In this document: positions 1-12,371 of the stretch, in pieces
Numbering within the stretch: the first letter of the stretch is position 1
How the letters are laid out: every line of letters starts with the position of its first letter
Source of the DNA: an uncultured Opitutaceae bacterium
Lineage (GTDB): Bacteria > Verrucomicrobiota > Verrucomicrobiia > Opitutales > Opitutaceae
Direction: 5' to 3'
Length of the DNA: 34,619 bases
Assembly: GCA_903916755.1 (NCBI GenBank)
Contig: CAIWXW010000033.1
Location: 1 to 34,619, forward strand
Position numbers and translations under genes: made by a program
The notes under the pieces: model-generated
The model's database searches: none
What the model saw: only the letters and a program-made list of their open reading frames with translations
What the model was told of the DNA's origin: nothing

Positions 1-1422
1 GGGCTGCCGGACGGGATCATGGGCAACAGCGAGGTGGGCCACGAGAACATCGGGGCGGGCCGGATCGTGGAGCAGGAGCTGCTGCGCCTGAACAAGCTCT
101 TCGCCGACGACCTCATCGCCGGCAACAAGGTCTGGCGCGGGGCCATCGACCGCGTGAAGGAGCGCAAGTCGCGCCTGCACCTGATGGGCATTGTCTCCGA
201 CGCGGGCGTACACGGGATGCTCGAGCACCTCTACGGCTTCCTGAAGCAGGCGAAGAAGGACGGCCTGGGGCCGGACCAGGTTTTCATCCACGCCTTCACG
301 GATGGGCGGGACTCGCCGCCGATGAGCGGGCTGGGCTACATCCGGCAGGTCGAGGAGCAGTGCCGCCAGATCGGTGTCGGGAAGATCGCGACCGTCTGCG
401 GCCGCTTCTGGGCGATGGACCGCGACAATCGCTGGGACCGGGTGGCCAAGGCGTACGCCATGCTGACGGGGCAGAAGGCCGAGGCCACCGCGCCGAGCGC
501 CGAGGCGGCGGTCCAGGCCTACTACGACAAGCCCTTCAATCATTCGCAGAAGGGCGATGAGTTCATCGTCCCGAGCTGGGTCGTCGGGACCGACGGCCGG
601 CCGATCGCCTCGATTGCCGACGGCGACGCGGTCGTCTTCTACAACTACCGGGGCGACCGCCCGCGCGAGATCACCAAGGCCTTTGTGATCGACGGCTTCA
701 AGGACTTCGACCGCGGCCGGAAGCTCGACCTCTACTACGCCACGATGACGGCCTACGAGGAAGGACTGCCCGTGCACGTCATCCTGCCGAAGCCCGAGAA
801 GCTGAAGAATATCCTCGGCCAGGTGGTGAGCGACGCCGGCATCGCGCAGTTCCGCTGCGCCGAGACCGAGAAGAACCCCCATGTGACCTTCTTCTTCAAT
901 AATTACCGGGCGACCCCGTTTCCCGGGGAGGACCGCGCCGGTCCGGCGAGTCCGAAGGTCTCGACCTATGACGAGCAGCCGGAGATGTCCTCGGTCGCCG
1001 TGACCAAGGCGGCCCAGGAGGCGATCCTGTCGGGCAAGTACGGCCTGATCGTGGTCAATTTCGCCAACCCCGACATGGTCGGGCACACGGGCGCGCTCGA
1101 GGCCGCGATCAAGGCGGTCGAGGCGACGGATGTCGGCCTCGGCGTCCTGCTCGAGGCGCTGGCCCAGAAGCACGGCCGGGCGCTGGTCTGCGCCGACCAT
1201 GGCAACGTCGAGCAGATGTGGGATCCCATCCACAACGTCCCCCACACCCAGCACACGCTGAACCTGGTCGAGGCCTTTGTGGTCGGGGAGGGGTTTGTGG
1301 CGGGGAAGACCCGGATGCGAACCGGCGGCCGGCTGGCGGACATCGCGCCGACGATCCTGCAGCTGATGGAATTGCCCAAGCCGGCCGAGATGACGGGGCA
1401 GAGCCTGATCGTTTCCCCCTAG
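1..1422 (+). CDS. gpmI: 2,3-bisphosphoglycerate-independent phosphoglycerate mutase, 5' partial
   Basis: This enzyme interconverts 3- and 2-phosphoglycerate in cytoplasmic glycolysis and gluconeogenesis without a bisphosphoglycerate cofactor. The reading frame is open from base 1 (GLPDGIMGNSEVGH), so the ATG at 19 is internal and the true start lies upstream. About 473 residues are visible, and roughly 55-60 N-terminal residues are missing compared with family members of 510-550 aa. The serine in MGNSEVGH is the phosphoserine nucleophile of this alkaline-phosphatase-like family. Metal-binding motifs NPDMVGHTG and CADHGN follow near the C-terminus. The stop is TAG at 1420-1422. A 147-bp gap with no convincing terminator separates it from aspS. 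Identification is very secure. Confidence 0.97.
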   Translation, partial: GLPDGIMGNSEVGHENIGAGRIVEQELLRLNKLFADDLIAGNKVWRGAIDRVKERKSRLHLMGIVSDAGVHGMLEHLYGFLKQAKKDGLGPDQVFIHAFTDGRDSPPMSGLGYIRQVEEQCRQIGVGKIATVCGRFWAMDRDNRWDRVAKAYAMLTGQKAEATAPSAEAAVQAYYDKPFNHSQKGDEFIVPSWVVGTDGRPIASIADGDAVVFYNYRGDRPREITKAFVIDGFKDFDRGRKLDLYYATMTAYEEGLPVHVILPKPEKLKNILGQVVSDAGIAQFRCAETEKNPHVTFFFNNYRATPFPGEDRAGPASPKVSTYDEQPEMSSVAVTKAAQEAILSGKYGLIVVNFANPDMVGHTGALEAAIKAVEATDVGLGVLLEALAQKHGRALVCADHGNVEQMWDPIHNVPHTQHTLNLVEAFVVGEGFVAGKTRMRTGGRLADIAPTILQLMELPKPAEMTGQSLIVSP

Positions 1423-1569
1423 GCCCAGGGAGGGCCCAGGCGGGCAGGGGACGGCGGGCGCCGAGCCTTCCTGGCCCCGGCTGAGGCGCCGGATGGCCCC
1501 GCCGGGCGGCCCCGACCCTGAATTTCTGTTTGCGCCGCCCTCGGCGGAGGGGCTTTGCTACCCGGCTAC

Positions 1570-3770
<2,201 letters not shown>

Positions 3771-3831
3771 GCTCGGGCCGGGCGACCTCGCGTTGCCCGG
3801 GACGGAGGGGGCGGGGTGGGGCACCCAGGCC

Positions 3832-3848
3832 GGGAAACTTCGTTTCCC
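3832..3848 (+). promoter_or_regulatory. Intercistronic hairpin between glnK and amtB
   Basis: GGGAAAC, a TTC loop and GTTTCCC form a perfect 7-bp stem in the gap between glnK1 and amtB, ending 11 bases before the GTG at 3860. No T-run follows, so it is not an intrinsic terminator. It could stabilise an upstream mRNA end or lower amtB expression relative to glnK. The function is inference. Confidence 0.4.
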
Positions 3849-3895
3849 ACGAAATAAACGTGACGTTTACGGCCCCGCTGGTAGCTGTGGCGGGC

Positions 3896-5724
<1,829 letters not shown>

Positions 5725-5731
5725 GGGGCTT

Positions 5732-7003
5732 ATGGATCGCGCGAACGGCGGGAGGATCCTGCGCACGATCGGCTTCCTCCTGGCGGCGGCGACCGCCGCC
5801 AGGGCCGAGCCGCTGACCCCCCTGCAGGCCGCGCAGGCCCGCGACCGGATCCGGCGCGACCTTTACATTCCCGATCCCTTGCCGGCGCTCGACGCCCAGG
5901 TGCGCCGGCAATTCCGTCCGGCGCCCGGGGTGGTGGGCGAGGCGGTGACCTACGCCACGCAGTTTGGCACGCGGGTGCCGGCGATCCTCTACCGGCCCGA
6001 TCCGCTGCCCGCCGGCCGGCTTCCCGCCCTCGTGATCGTCAACGGCCACGGCGGGGACAAGTACAGCTGGTACGCCTTCTACTCCGGCATCCTCTTTGCC
6101 CGCGCCGGCGCCCTGGTCCTCACCTACGACGTGACCGGGGAGGGCGAGCGGAACATTGACGGCCGGTCGAATACCCGGGCCCATGACGCCGTGCAGGGCG
6201 ACGAGGAACTCGGCCGCCGGATGAACGGGTTCATGCTCACCGACATCATGCAGGGGATTTCCTACCTGCTCTCGCGCCCCGAGACGGATCCGGCGCGCGT
6301 GGGAGTGTGCGCATTTTCCATGGGCTCGCTGCTGGCGGCCGAGGAGGGGGCGATCGACGACCGGGCGCATGTCATGGCGCTGGCCGGCGGCGGCAACCTC
6401 ACGGTGGGTCCCGGGCACTGGGACACCGGGCACCTCATCTGCCAGGGCTGGGCCTACCAGTCGCTCGCATTCCTCGGCGATCGCCCGGCGACCCTCTTCG
6501 CCCTGCAGGCCGACCGGGGCCCCATGCTGATCTGGAACGGCCTGGGGGACACGGTGGTCGACATCCCGCACACGGGGCCCGATTTCTTCCGGGACATGCG
6601 CGACCGCACGGTGGCGCGCCACGGCTCGGCCCGGAACGTCTTCGAATACGGGTTCACGCCGGTCGGCAGCCACCGGCCCTATTTCCTGATCCGACCGGCC
6701 GCGCTCTGGCTGGAGCGGCAGCTGCATTTCCCGAACTGGACGGAGGAGGGTGTGCGGACGATGCCGGAGACCCACGTCAGCGCATGGGCCAAGGCGAACG
6801 GCGTGGCCATCGACGCGGCTTCGGCCACCGAATTGCGGGAGGGCGGGGAGAGGGCGGTGGGCGCCAATATCCCCGGCTATCCCCGCGACGAACTCAGCGT
6901 CTTCTCGAAGGCGGAGTGGCCGGCAGCAAAGGCGCCCTATCTGCTGGAAACCTGGGTGGCGGCGGCCCGTGTGGCGGAGCGCGCAGAGCGCCACGCGAAC
7001 TAG
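5732..7003 (+). CDS. Secreted alpha/beta hydrolase (esterase-like)
   Basis: This is a 423-aa exported protein of the alpha/beta-hydrolase fold, close in style to acetyl-xylan esterase or dienelactone hydrolase-like families. The ATG at 5732 is preferred over the in-frame GTG at 5708 because GAGGGG lies just upstream and it gives a good signal peptide (hydrophobic core GFLLAAATAA, cut near ARA-E). VNGHGG (103-108) fits the oxyanion region. The nucleophile elbow is AFSMGS with Ser196 (Ala replaces the usual first Gly). Asp273 (GLGDTV) and His314 (GSHRPY) complete a plausible triad. It begins 7 bases after glnK2, so it is probably transcribed with the nitrogen operon. The substrate is unknown. 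Confidence 0.85.
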   Translation: MDRANGGRILRTIGFLLAAATAARAEPLTPLQAAQARDRIRRDLYIPDPLPALDAQVRRQFRPAPGVVGEAVTYATQFGTRVPAILYRPDPLPAGRLPALVIVNGHGGDKYSWYAFYSGILFARAGALVLTYDVTGEGERNIDGRSNTRAHDAVQGDEELGRRMNGFMLTDIMQGISYLLSRPETDPARVGVCAFSMGSLLAAEEGAIDDRAHVMALAGGGNLTVGPGHWDTGHLICQGWAYQSLAFLGDRPATLFALQADRGPMLIWNGLGDTVVDIPHTGPDFFRDMRDRTVARHGSARNVFEYGFTPVGSHRPYFLIRPAALWLERQLHFPNWTEEGVRTMPETHVSAWAKANGVAIDAASATELREGGERAVGANIPGYPRDELSVFSKAEWPAAKAPYLLETWVAAARVAERAERHAN

Positions 7004-8925
7004 GCAGCCGGCGCCGGCTGCTTCTTTTCGGGGAGGGCCCGGGTCCGGATCTCTTCCTTCAATTGCTCGAGGAACGGGGCGAAGGGGTGGACGCCCTCGT
7101 CGCCACGGGCGCGCGAGCGCACACTGACCGCCTGGGCCTCCGCCTCCTTGGCCCCGAGGACGAGGGTGTAGGGCACCTTCTCGAGCTCGGCCCGGCGGAT
7201 CTTGGCGCCGAGCTTGTCGCTGTGGCTGTCGAGGACCGCGCGGATGCCCGCCGCCTGAAGCTGGGCGAGGAGCGACCGCCCGTACTCCTGCACCTTGTCG
7301 CTGATCGGGACCAGGCGGACCTGCTCGGGCGCGAGCCAGACGGGGAAGTCACCGCCGAAGTGCTCGATCAGGACGCCGCAGAAGCGCTCCATCGAGCCGA
7401 AGGGGGCGCGATGGATCATGACCGGCCGGTGCGACTGGTTGTCGGCGCCGGTGAAGCTGAGGTCGAAGCGGATGGGCAGGTTGTAGTCGACCTGGACCGT
7501 CCCCAGCTGCCATTCGCGGCCGATCACGTCCTTGACCACGAAGTCGATCTTCGGGCCGTAGAAGGCGGCCTCGCCGGGCTCCTCGGTGAAGGGCGCGTCG
7601 AGCGTCTGCGCGGCGGCGCGGCAGGCCGCCTCGGCCTTGTCCCAGTTGGCGGGATCGCCGGTGTACTTGCCCGAGTCCGGGTCGCGCAGGCCGACGCGGA
7701 TCCGGTAGTCGGTCATGCCGAGGGTGGTGAGGACGATCTTCACCAGGGCGAGGCAGCCGATCAGCTCGGCGGCGACCTGCTCCTCGGTGCAGAAGAGGTG
7801 GGCGTCGTCCTGGGTGAACCCGCGGACCCGCGTCATGCCGTTCAATTCGCCGGACTGCTCCCAGCGGTAGACCGTGCCGAATTCCGCCAGGCGGACGGGC
7901 AGGTCGCGGTAGGAATGCGGCTGGGAGGCGAAGATCTTGATGTGGTGCGGGCAGTTCATCGGCTTCAGCATGAAGCCGTCGAGGAGCTGCTCCTCGGGCC
8001 GCACCCGGTCGGCCGTGATCACTTCCTTGCCGGTCCGCGCGTTGATGTCCTCGCGGAACTTGGCCGACACCGCCTCGAGCCGGGCGATCATCTCGCCGCA
8101 GGCGCAGTTCTCGGTGACGATCCGCGCCAGGGCCTCGTTCTCCACGATGGGGGAGAACTGGGATTCCTTGTAGTAGGGGAAGTGGCCGGAGGTCTTGTAG
8201 AGGGCCAGCTTGCCGATGTGCGGCGTGAAGACCTGCTGGTAGCCCTGCTTGCGGAGCTCGCCGCCGATGAAGTCCTGCAGCTCCTGCCGGATGATGCTGC
8301 CGGCGGGGGTCCACAGGATCAGGCCCTGGCCGACCTCGTCGTCGATCACGAAGAGCTTGAGGTCGCGGCCCAGCTTGCGGTGGTCGCGCAGCTTGGCCTG
8401 GTCGAGCCGCTCAAGGTGCTGCGCGAGCTCCTCCTTCGTCGGGAAGGCGGTGCCGTAGATGCGCTGGAGCTGCTTGTTCTTCTCGTCGCCGCGGTGGTAG
8501 GCACCCGCGATCGAGAGGAGCTTGAACGCCTTCAGCTTGCTGCTGTAGCGCACGTGCGTGCCCGCGCACAGGTCCATGAACTCGCCGTTCTGGTAAAAGG
8601 ATATCTGCTCGCCCTCGGGGATGTCGGCCAGGCGGCCCAGCTTGTAGCGTTCCTGGCCCCGGGCGGTGATGATCGCCTTGGCCTCCTCGCGGGAGACTTC
8701 CTTCCGCAGGAACGGCTGGTTTTCCTCGGCGACCTTCTTCATTTCCGCCTCGAGGCGGGTGAGGTCCTCCTGGGTCAGCTTGTGGTCCAGGTCGACGTCA
8801 TAGTAGAACCCCGAATCGGTGGGCGGCCCGATGTCGAGCTTCGCCTCGGGAAAGAGGCGCAGGAGGGCCGTCGCCAGCACATGGGAGGCGGAGTGGCGCA
8901 GTTCTTCGAGGGGGGTCATGGGCAT
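7000..8925 (-). CDS. thrS: Threonyl-tRNA synthetase lacking the TGS domain
   Basis: This class II synthetase attaches threonine to tRNA-Thr in the cytoplasm. The 641-aa protein starts directly at the editing domain: HSASH (His11, His15) and CAGTH (Cys120, His124) are the editing-site motifs. The usual ~60-residue N-terminal TGS domain is absent. The catalytic core keeps the zinc ligands Cys325 (KPMNC), His376 (TQDDAH) and the His of PVMIHRA, and the anticodon-binding domain follows. Between YKESQF (252-257) and LKPMNC there are about 62 residues where E. coli has about 10, including the pair CAC at 274-276. It lies 30 bases downstream of cysS. Its stop overlaps the stop of the convergent hydrolase. 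Confidence 0.96.
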   Translation of the reverse strand: MPMTPLEELRHSASHVLATALLRLFPEAKLDIGPPTDSGFYYDVDLDHKLTQEDLTRLEAEMKKVAEENQPFLRKEVSREEAKAIITARGQERYKLGRLADIPEGEQISFYQNGEFMDLCAGTHVRYSSKLKAFKLLSIAGAYHRGDEKNKQLQRIYGTAFPTKEELAQHLERLDQAKLRDHRKLGRDLKLFVIDDEVGQGLILWTPAGSIIRQELQDFIGGELRKQGYQQVFTPHIGKLALYKTSGHFPYYKESQFSPIVENEALARIVTENCACGEMIARLEAVSAKFREDINARTGKEVITADRVRPEEQLLDGFMLKPMNCPHHIKIFASQPHSYRDLPVRLAEFGTVYRWEQSGELNGMTRVRGFTQDDAHLFCTEEQVAAELIGCLALVKIVLTTLGMTDYRIRVGLRDPDSGKYTGDPANWDKAEAACRAAAQTLDAPFTEEPGEAAFYGPKIDFVVKDVIGREWQLGTVQVDYNLPIRFDLSFTGADNQSHRPVMIHRAPFGSMERFCGVLIEHFGGDFPVWLAPEQVRLVPISDKVQEYGRSLLAQLQAAGIRAVLDSHSDKLGAKIRRAELEKVPYTLVLGAKEAEAQAVSVRSRARGDEGVHPFAPFLEQLKEEIRTRALPEKKQPAPAA

Positions 8926-8955
8926 GGCGTCGGGAGGCGGGAGGGAGAGCGTCGC

Positions 8956-10332
8956 CTATTTCTTCAGGGGCTCAAGCTTGTAGCCGTCCTTGCCGTCGAG
9001 CATGGACCAGCCGGCGGCGGCCAGCTCGCCCCGGAGGGTGTCGGCGGCCTTGAAGTCCCTGGCCTGCTTGGCGGTCCAGCGCTGCTCGGCGAGGGCGACG
9101 ACGGGCGCCGGGGCCGTGGCGGCGGCGGCGCCCGGGGCCGTGGGCTTCAGGCCCAGCGTCCAAAGGACCTCGTCAAAGGCAGCCTTCGGCACGCCTTGGG
9201 GCCCGCGATTGACCAGGGTGAACAGGGCGCCGAGGGCGGCGGGGATGTTGAGGTCGTCGTGCAACGCCGCCCGCACGGGGTCGAGCGCCACGGCGTCACC
9301 GTCGGTCGAGAGCGACTGGCCGTAGGCATGCAGCTTGGCCATCGCGCTTTCCGCGGCGTGGAGGGAATCGAGGCTGAAATTGAGCTGCTTGCGCGGGTGG
9401 CCCGCCAGGAGCGCGTAGCGCACGGCCATGGGGGAGACCCCCTTGGCCGTGAGCTCGTCCAGGGTGTAGAGGTTGCCCAGGCTCTTGCTCATCTTCTTGC
9501 CGTCCACCAGCAGGTGCTCGCTGTGGTACCAGTGCCGGGAGAGTTGCTGGCCGTTGCAGCACTCGCTCTGGGCGATCTCGTTCTCGTGGTGCGGGAAGAG
9601 CAGATCGACGCCGCCAGTGTGCAGGTCGATGGTCTCGCCCAGGATCGCCTTGCTCATGGCGCTGCACTCGATGTGCCAGCCCGGGCGGCCGGGGGCGGCG
9701 CCTTCCGGGCCCGGCCATTGGTTGTCGCCGTCGTCCGGCTTCCAGGCCTTCCAGAGGGCGAAGTCGCTGCCGTCCTCCTTCTCGTCGGCGTCGGCCGCGA
9801 GGGCCTTCAGGGCATCGCCCGGCTGCAACTCGCGTTCCTTGACCCGCGACAGGGCCCCATAGCCGGGGAACGAGCTCACCTTGAAATAGACCGAGCCATC
9901 GGGCGCGCGGTAGGCGTTTCCCTTTCTGAGCAGGACGTCGATCATGTCGACCTGGCCGCGCAGGTGCCGGGGATCGGTCGCCCGCGGCTCATCGTGCGGG
10001 ACCAGGCAATTGAGGGCGGCGCAGTCCGCATGAAATTTCTCGGTCCATTGCCGGGTCACGTCGGCCAGGGGCCGGCCCTCGTCCCGGGCCCGCTTGATCG
10101 TTTTGTCGTCGACGTCGGTCAGGTTGCGGACGTGTTTGACCTTGGCGGGGCCGAATTGGAGCTCCAGCAGCCGGCGGACGACGTCGTTGATGAGGAACGT
10201 CCGGAAGTTGCCGATATGAGCCGGCGCGTAAACCGTTGGCCCGCAGTTATAAAAGCGGAACACGCCATCGGCGTGGGAAGGGGAAAGGACGCGGAGTTCG
10301 CGCGTCATCGAATCGTAGAGTCGGAGGGCCAT
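8956..10332 (-). CDS. cysS: Cysteinyl-tRNA synthetase
   Basis: This class I synthetase charges tRNA-Cys. The 458-aa protein has the class I HIGN motif (39-42, in APAHIGNFRTF), the KMSKS loop (GKKMSKSLGN) and zinc-site residues Cys30 (FYNCGPTVY), the Cys of IECSAMS and the His/Glu of HHENEIAQSE. The C-terminal helical and anticodon-binding region is Ala-rich but complete. It starts at ATG 10332, diverges from hemB across a 68-base gap, and is followed 30 bases later by thrS, so the two synthetase genes probably form an operon. Confidence 0.97.
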   Translation of the reverse strand: MALRLYDSMTRELRVLSPSHADGVFRFYNCGPTVYAPAHIGNFRTFLINDVVRRLLELQFGPAKVKHVRNLTDVDDKTIKRARDEGRPLADVTRQWTEKFHADCAALNCLVPHDEPRATDPRHLRGQVDMIDVLLRKGNAYRAPDGSVYFKVSSFPGYGALSRVKERELQPGDALKALAADADEKEDGSDFALWKAWKPDDGDNQWPGPEGAAPGRPGWHIECSAMSKAILGETIDLHTGGVDLLFPHHENEIAQSECCNGQQLSRHWYHSEHLLVDGKKMSKSLGNLYTLDELTAKGVSPMAVRYALLAGHPRKQLNFSLDSLHAAESAMAKLHAYGQSLSTDGDAVALDPVRAALHDDLNIPAALGALFTLVNRGPQGVPKAAFDEVLWTLGLKPTAPGAAAATAPAPVVALAEQRWTAKQARDFKAADTLRGELAAAGWSMLDGKDGYKLEPLKK

Positions 10333-10400
10333 GAAAGCGGAAAAGGACGGGTTACCTTGGACTTGTGCAGCCTTTTCCGTTGGTCTAAAAGCTTCTTTTC

Positions 10401-11411
10401 ATGCCTGACCGCTTCAAACTCAACCTCGTCCAGCGGCCGCGCCGCCTCCGCCGGACCGCCAGCCTGCGTGCCATGGTTGAGGAAACCGTGCTGCGCCCGG
10501 CCGATTTCATCGCCCCGCTCTTTGTGGTGGAAGGCAAGGGCCGGCCCCAGCCGATCGCCTCCATGCCGGGCGTCTTCCGGTACGGCGTGGCCGACCTGGT
10601 CAAGGAATGCCGGGCCCTGGCGAAGCTCGGCATTCCCGCCGTGGCCCTGTTTCCAAAGCTGGATCATCGCCTCAAGGACGCGGACGGCACGGCCGCCCTC
10701 AACGAGGACGGCCTGGTCCTGCGGGCGGTCCGCGCGATCAAGGAGGCGGTCCCGGAGATGACGGTCATGACCGATCTCGCCCTCGATCCCTATACCTCCC
10801 ATGGGCACGACGGCGTCCTGACGGAGGATGGCCGCGACGTGGCGAACGACCGGACGGTCGCTCTCCTCGCCCGGATGGCGGTCCTGCACGCCCGGGTGGG
10901 CGTCGATCTGGTGGCGCCCAGCGACATGATGGACGGTCGGGTGGGGGCGATTCGCGCGGCGCTTGATGCCGCGGACTTCACGTACACGGGCATCATGGCG
11001 TATTCCGTCAAGTTCGCCTCGGCCTATTACGGCCCGTTCCGCGACGCCGTGGGCAGCGCCCAGGCGGCCGGCACGCCGAAGCTCAGCAAGGCCAGCTACC
11101 AGCTCAATCCGGCCAACCGCCGCGAGGCCTTCACGGAGCTCGCCCTGGACGAGGCCGAGGGGGCCGACATTCTCATGGTGAAGCCCGCGGGTCCCTACCT
11201 GGACATCATCCGCGACGTGCGGGAGGCGACGAACAAGCCGGTGGCCGCATACCAGGTCTCGGGCGAATACGCCCAGCTGCAGGCCGCCGCGCGCCTCGGG
11301 TGGCTTGACCTCGCCCGGACCCGGCGGGAATCGCTGCTCGGGATCAAGCGCGCCGGCGCCGACCTGATCCTGACGTACTTCGCGAAGGAGACGGCGGCGG
11401 AGCTCGCGTAG
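10401..11411 (+). CDS. hemB: Delta-aminolevulinic acid dehydratase (porphobilinogen synthase)
   Basis: HemB condenses two 5-aminolevulinate molecules into porphobilinogen in tetrapyrrole synthesis. The protein has 336 aa, normal for the family. The two Schiff-base lysines are Lys204 (YSVKFASAYYGPF) and Lys261 (ILMVKPAGPYLDII). In the metal-site loop DLALDPYTSHGHDG the zinc cysteines of the E. coli enzyme are replaced by Ala127, Asp129 and Asp137, as in Mg-dependent, zinc-independent enzymes of plants and many bacteria. No Shine-Dalgarno sequence precedes the ATG. It is divergent from cysS and convergent with the acidic-tailed gene, which ends 10 bases away. Confidence 0.97.
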   Translation: MPDRFKLNLVQRPRRLRRTASLRAMVEETVLRPADFIAPLFVVEGKGRPQPIASMPGVFRYGVADLVKECRALAKLGIPAVALFPKLDHRLKDADGTAALNEDGLVLRAVRAIKEAVPEMTVMTDLALDPYTSHGHDGVLTEDGRDVANDRTVALLARMAVLHARVGVDLVAPSDMMDGRVGAIRAALDAADFTYTGIMAYSVKFASAYYGPFRDAVGSAQAAGTPKLSKASYQLNPANRREAFTELALDEAEGADILMVKPAGPYLDIIRDVREATNKPVAAYQVSGEYAQLQAAARLGWLDLARTRRESLLGIKRAGADLILTYFAKETAAELA

Positions 11412-11420
11412 CCCCGCCGG

Positions 11421-12188
11421 CTACTTCTTGCCCTTCGACTTCTTGGCCGGCTTCTCGTCCTCGTCGGACTCCTCGTCGCCGTCCTCGTCGTCGTCATCCT
11501 TCTTCTCGTCGTCGTCCTCGTCCTTCTCCTCGTCCTCGTCCTCATCCCACTTGAGCGACTCGTCGTTCTTGAGCTTTTCCTCCTCGGCCGCATCGACCTC
11601 GGGGAGATCCTCGTCGACCTCGACCTCCTTGGCGGGATGCTCCTCGTCGGACTCGTGCCCCGCGGGCATGTAGTCGAGGATGGCGGTGAGTTCCTCGAAG
11701 GAATGCACCGCGCGGCCCTCGATGAAATGAGTGTTCTGCTCCTCGCGGATCTCCTCCTCGACCTCGTCGACGGAGAGCTTCGATTCGAATTCAAAGAGGT
11801 CGTTCAGCATCTTCACGCGGCAGCGCGTGAGGTGGTCGAGCAGGTCGGCGTAGGGGCCGTTCTCCTCGTCGAGCGTGTCGGGGAGGGCGAACAGCTTCTC
11901 GTCGGAGTCGAAGAACGACTCCTTCATCCGCTTCAGCCGCACCTTGCCGCCGCCGAGATCCTTCTCGATCCGGAAGGGAATGAACGCGGCGTCGAAGTGG
12001 TCCTGGTCGAACCCATAGTCGCGCAGCGGATCCACCAGCTCGATCAGGTGCGAGACCTGGCGGGGGTCGACGACACTGAGGCCGTCCACGTCCCAGCGCA
12101 CGGGGTCGCTGGTCTCAGCGACCCACCAGTTGTGGTCTTCGCCGAGACGGACGATGCACCATTCAAGAGTGGAAGTAGGTTTGGCCAT
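11421..12188 (-). CDS. Unknown protein with a long acidic, lysine-ended tail
   Basis: I do not recognise a named family. The 255-aa protein has a globular N-terminal part (about 1-170, starting MAKPTSTLEWCIVRLGEDHNWWV) with ordinary composition and no membrane segment or signal peptide. A tail of roughly 80 residues then becomes almost pure Asp/Glu with scattered Lys/Ser and ends in a basic patch, KPAKKSKGKK. The ATG at 12188 is chosen; the frame stays open to 12338, but that extra 50-residue stretch lies in the lower-GC promoter region shared with pyrD and looks non-coding. The acidic tail could bind a basic partner or act as a solubility or chaperone-like tail (inference). It appears to be a stand-alone gene. 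Confidence 0.8.
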   Translation of the reverse strand: MAKPTSTLEWCIVRLGEDHNWWVAETSDPVRWDVDGLSVVDPRQVSHLIELVDPLRDYGFDQDHFDAAFIPFRIEKDLGGGKVRLKRMKESFFDSDEKLFALPDTLDEENGPYADLLDHLTRCRVKMLNDLFEFESKLSVDEVEEEIREEQNTHFIEGRAVHSFEELTAILDYMPAGHESDEEHPAKEVEVDEDLPEVDAAEEEKLKNDESLKWDEDEDEEKDEDDDEKKDDDDEDGDEESDEDEKPAKKSKGKK

Positions 12189-12269
12189 GGACGCAGGAAA
12201 ATTGAGCCGCAGCGTGCGAGCGGGGTCTGAAAAAACAAGCCCAAAAAGCGCATTTGCGATACCTTGATT

Positions 12270-12371
12270 ATGAGGGAGTTTGGAACTTATGCTTATGCTG
12301 CGGTTCTTGCAATTTGCTCCGCGGTTTTCACGCTGCAAGCGCGATGGGCTTTCTTTACGAAAAATGGGTGA
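12270..12371 (+). other. Possible leader ORF overlapping the pyrD start
   Basis: A 33-codon frame (MREFGTYAYAAVLAICSAVF...) starts 74 bases before the pyrD ATG and ends 28 bases inside pyrD in another frame. It has no clear ribosome binding site. It could be a regulatory upstream ORF or chance. Confidence 0.25.

Noticed and set aside
3776-3850. A second sigma-54 promoter before amtB
   Set aside because: GGCAC occurs near 3820, but no GC dinucleotide in a TTGC-like context lies ten bases after the GG.
10333-10400. A sigma-70 promoter pair between cysS and hemB
   Set aside because: TTGTGC and TAAAAG are 17 bases apart but both match the consensus poorly; support is too weak to annotate.
6307-10761. 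A 1484-codon open frame on the plus strand
   Set aside because: It runs opposite thrS and cysS, whose synthetase motifs are unambiguous. Its translation is Gly/Ala/Leu/Asp-rich with no domains, as expected for the shadow of GC-rich codons.
11428-11673. A plus-strand Ser-rich frame resembling a low-complexity secreted protein
   Set aside because: It is simply the complement of the Asp/Glu codons in the acidic tail.
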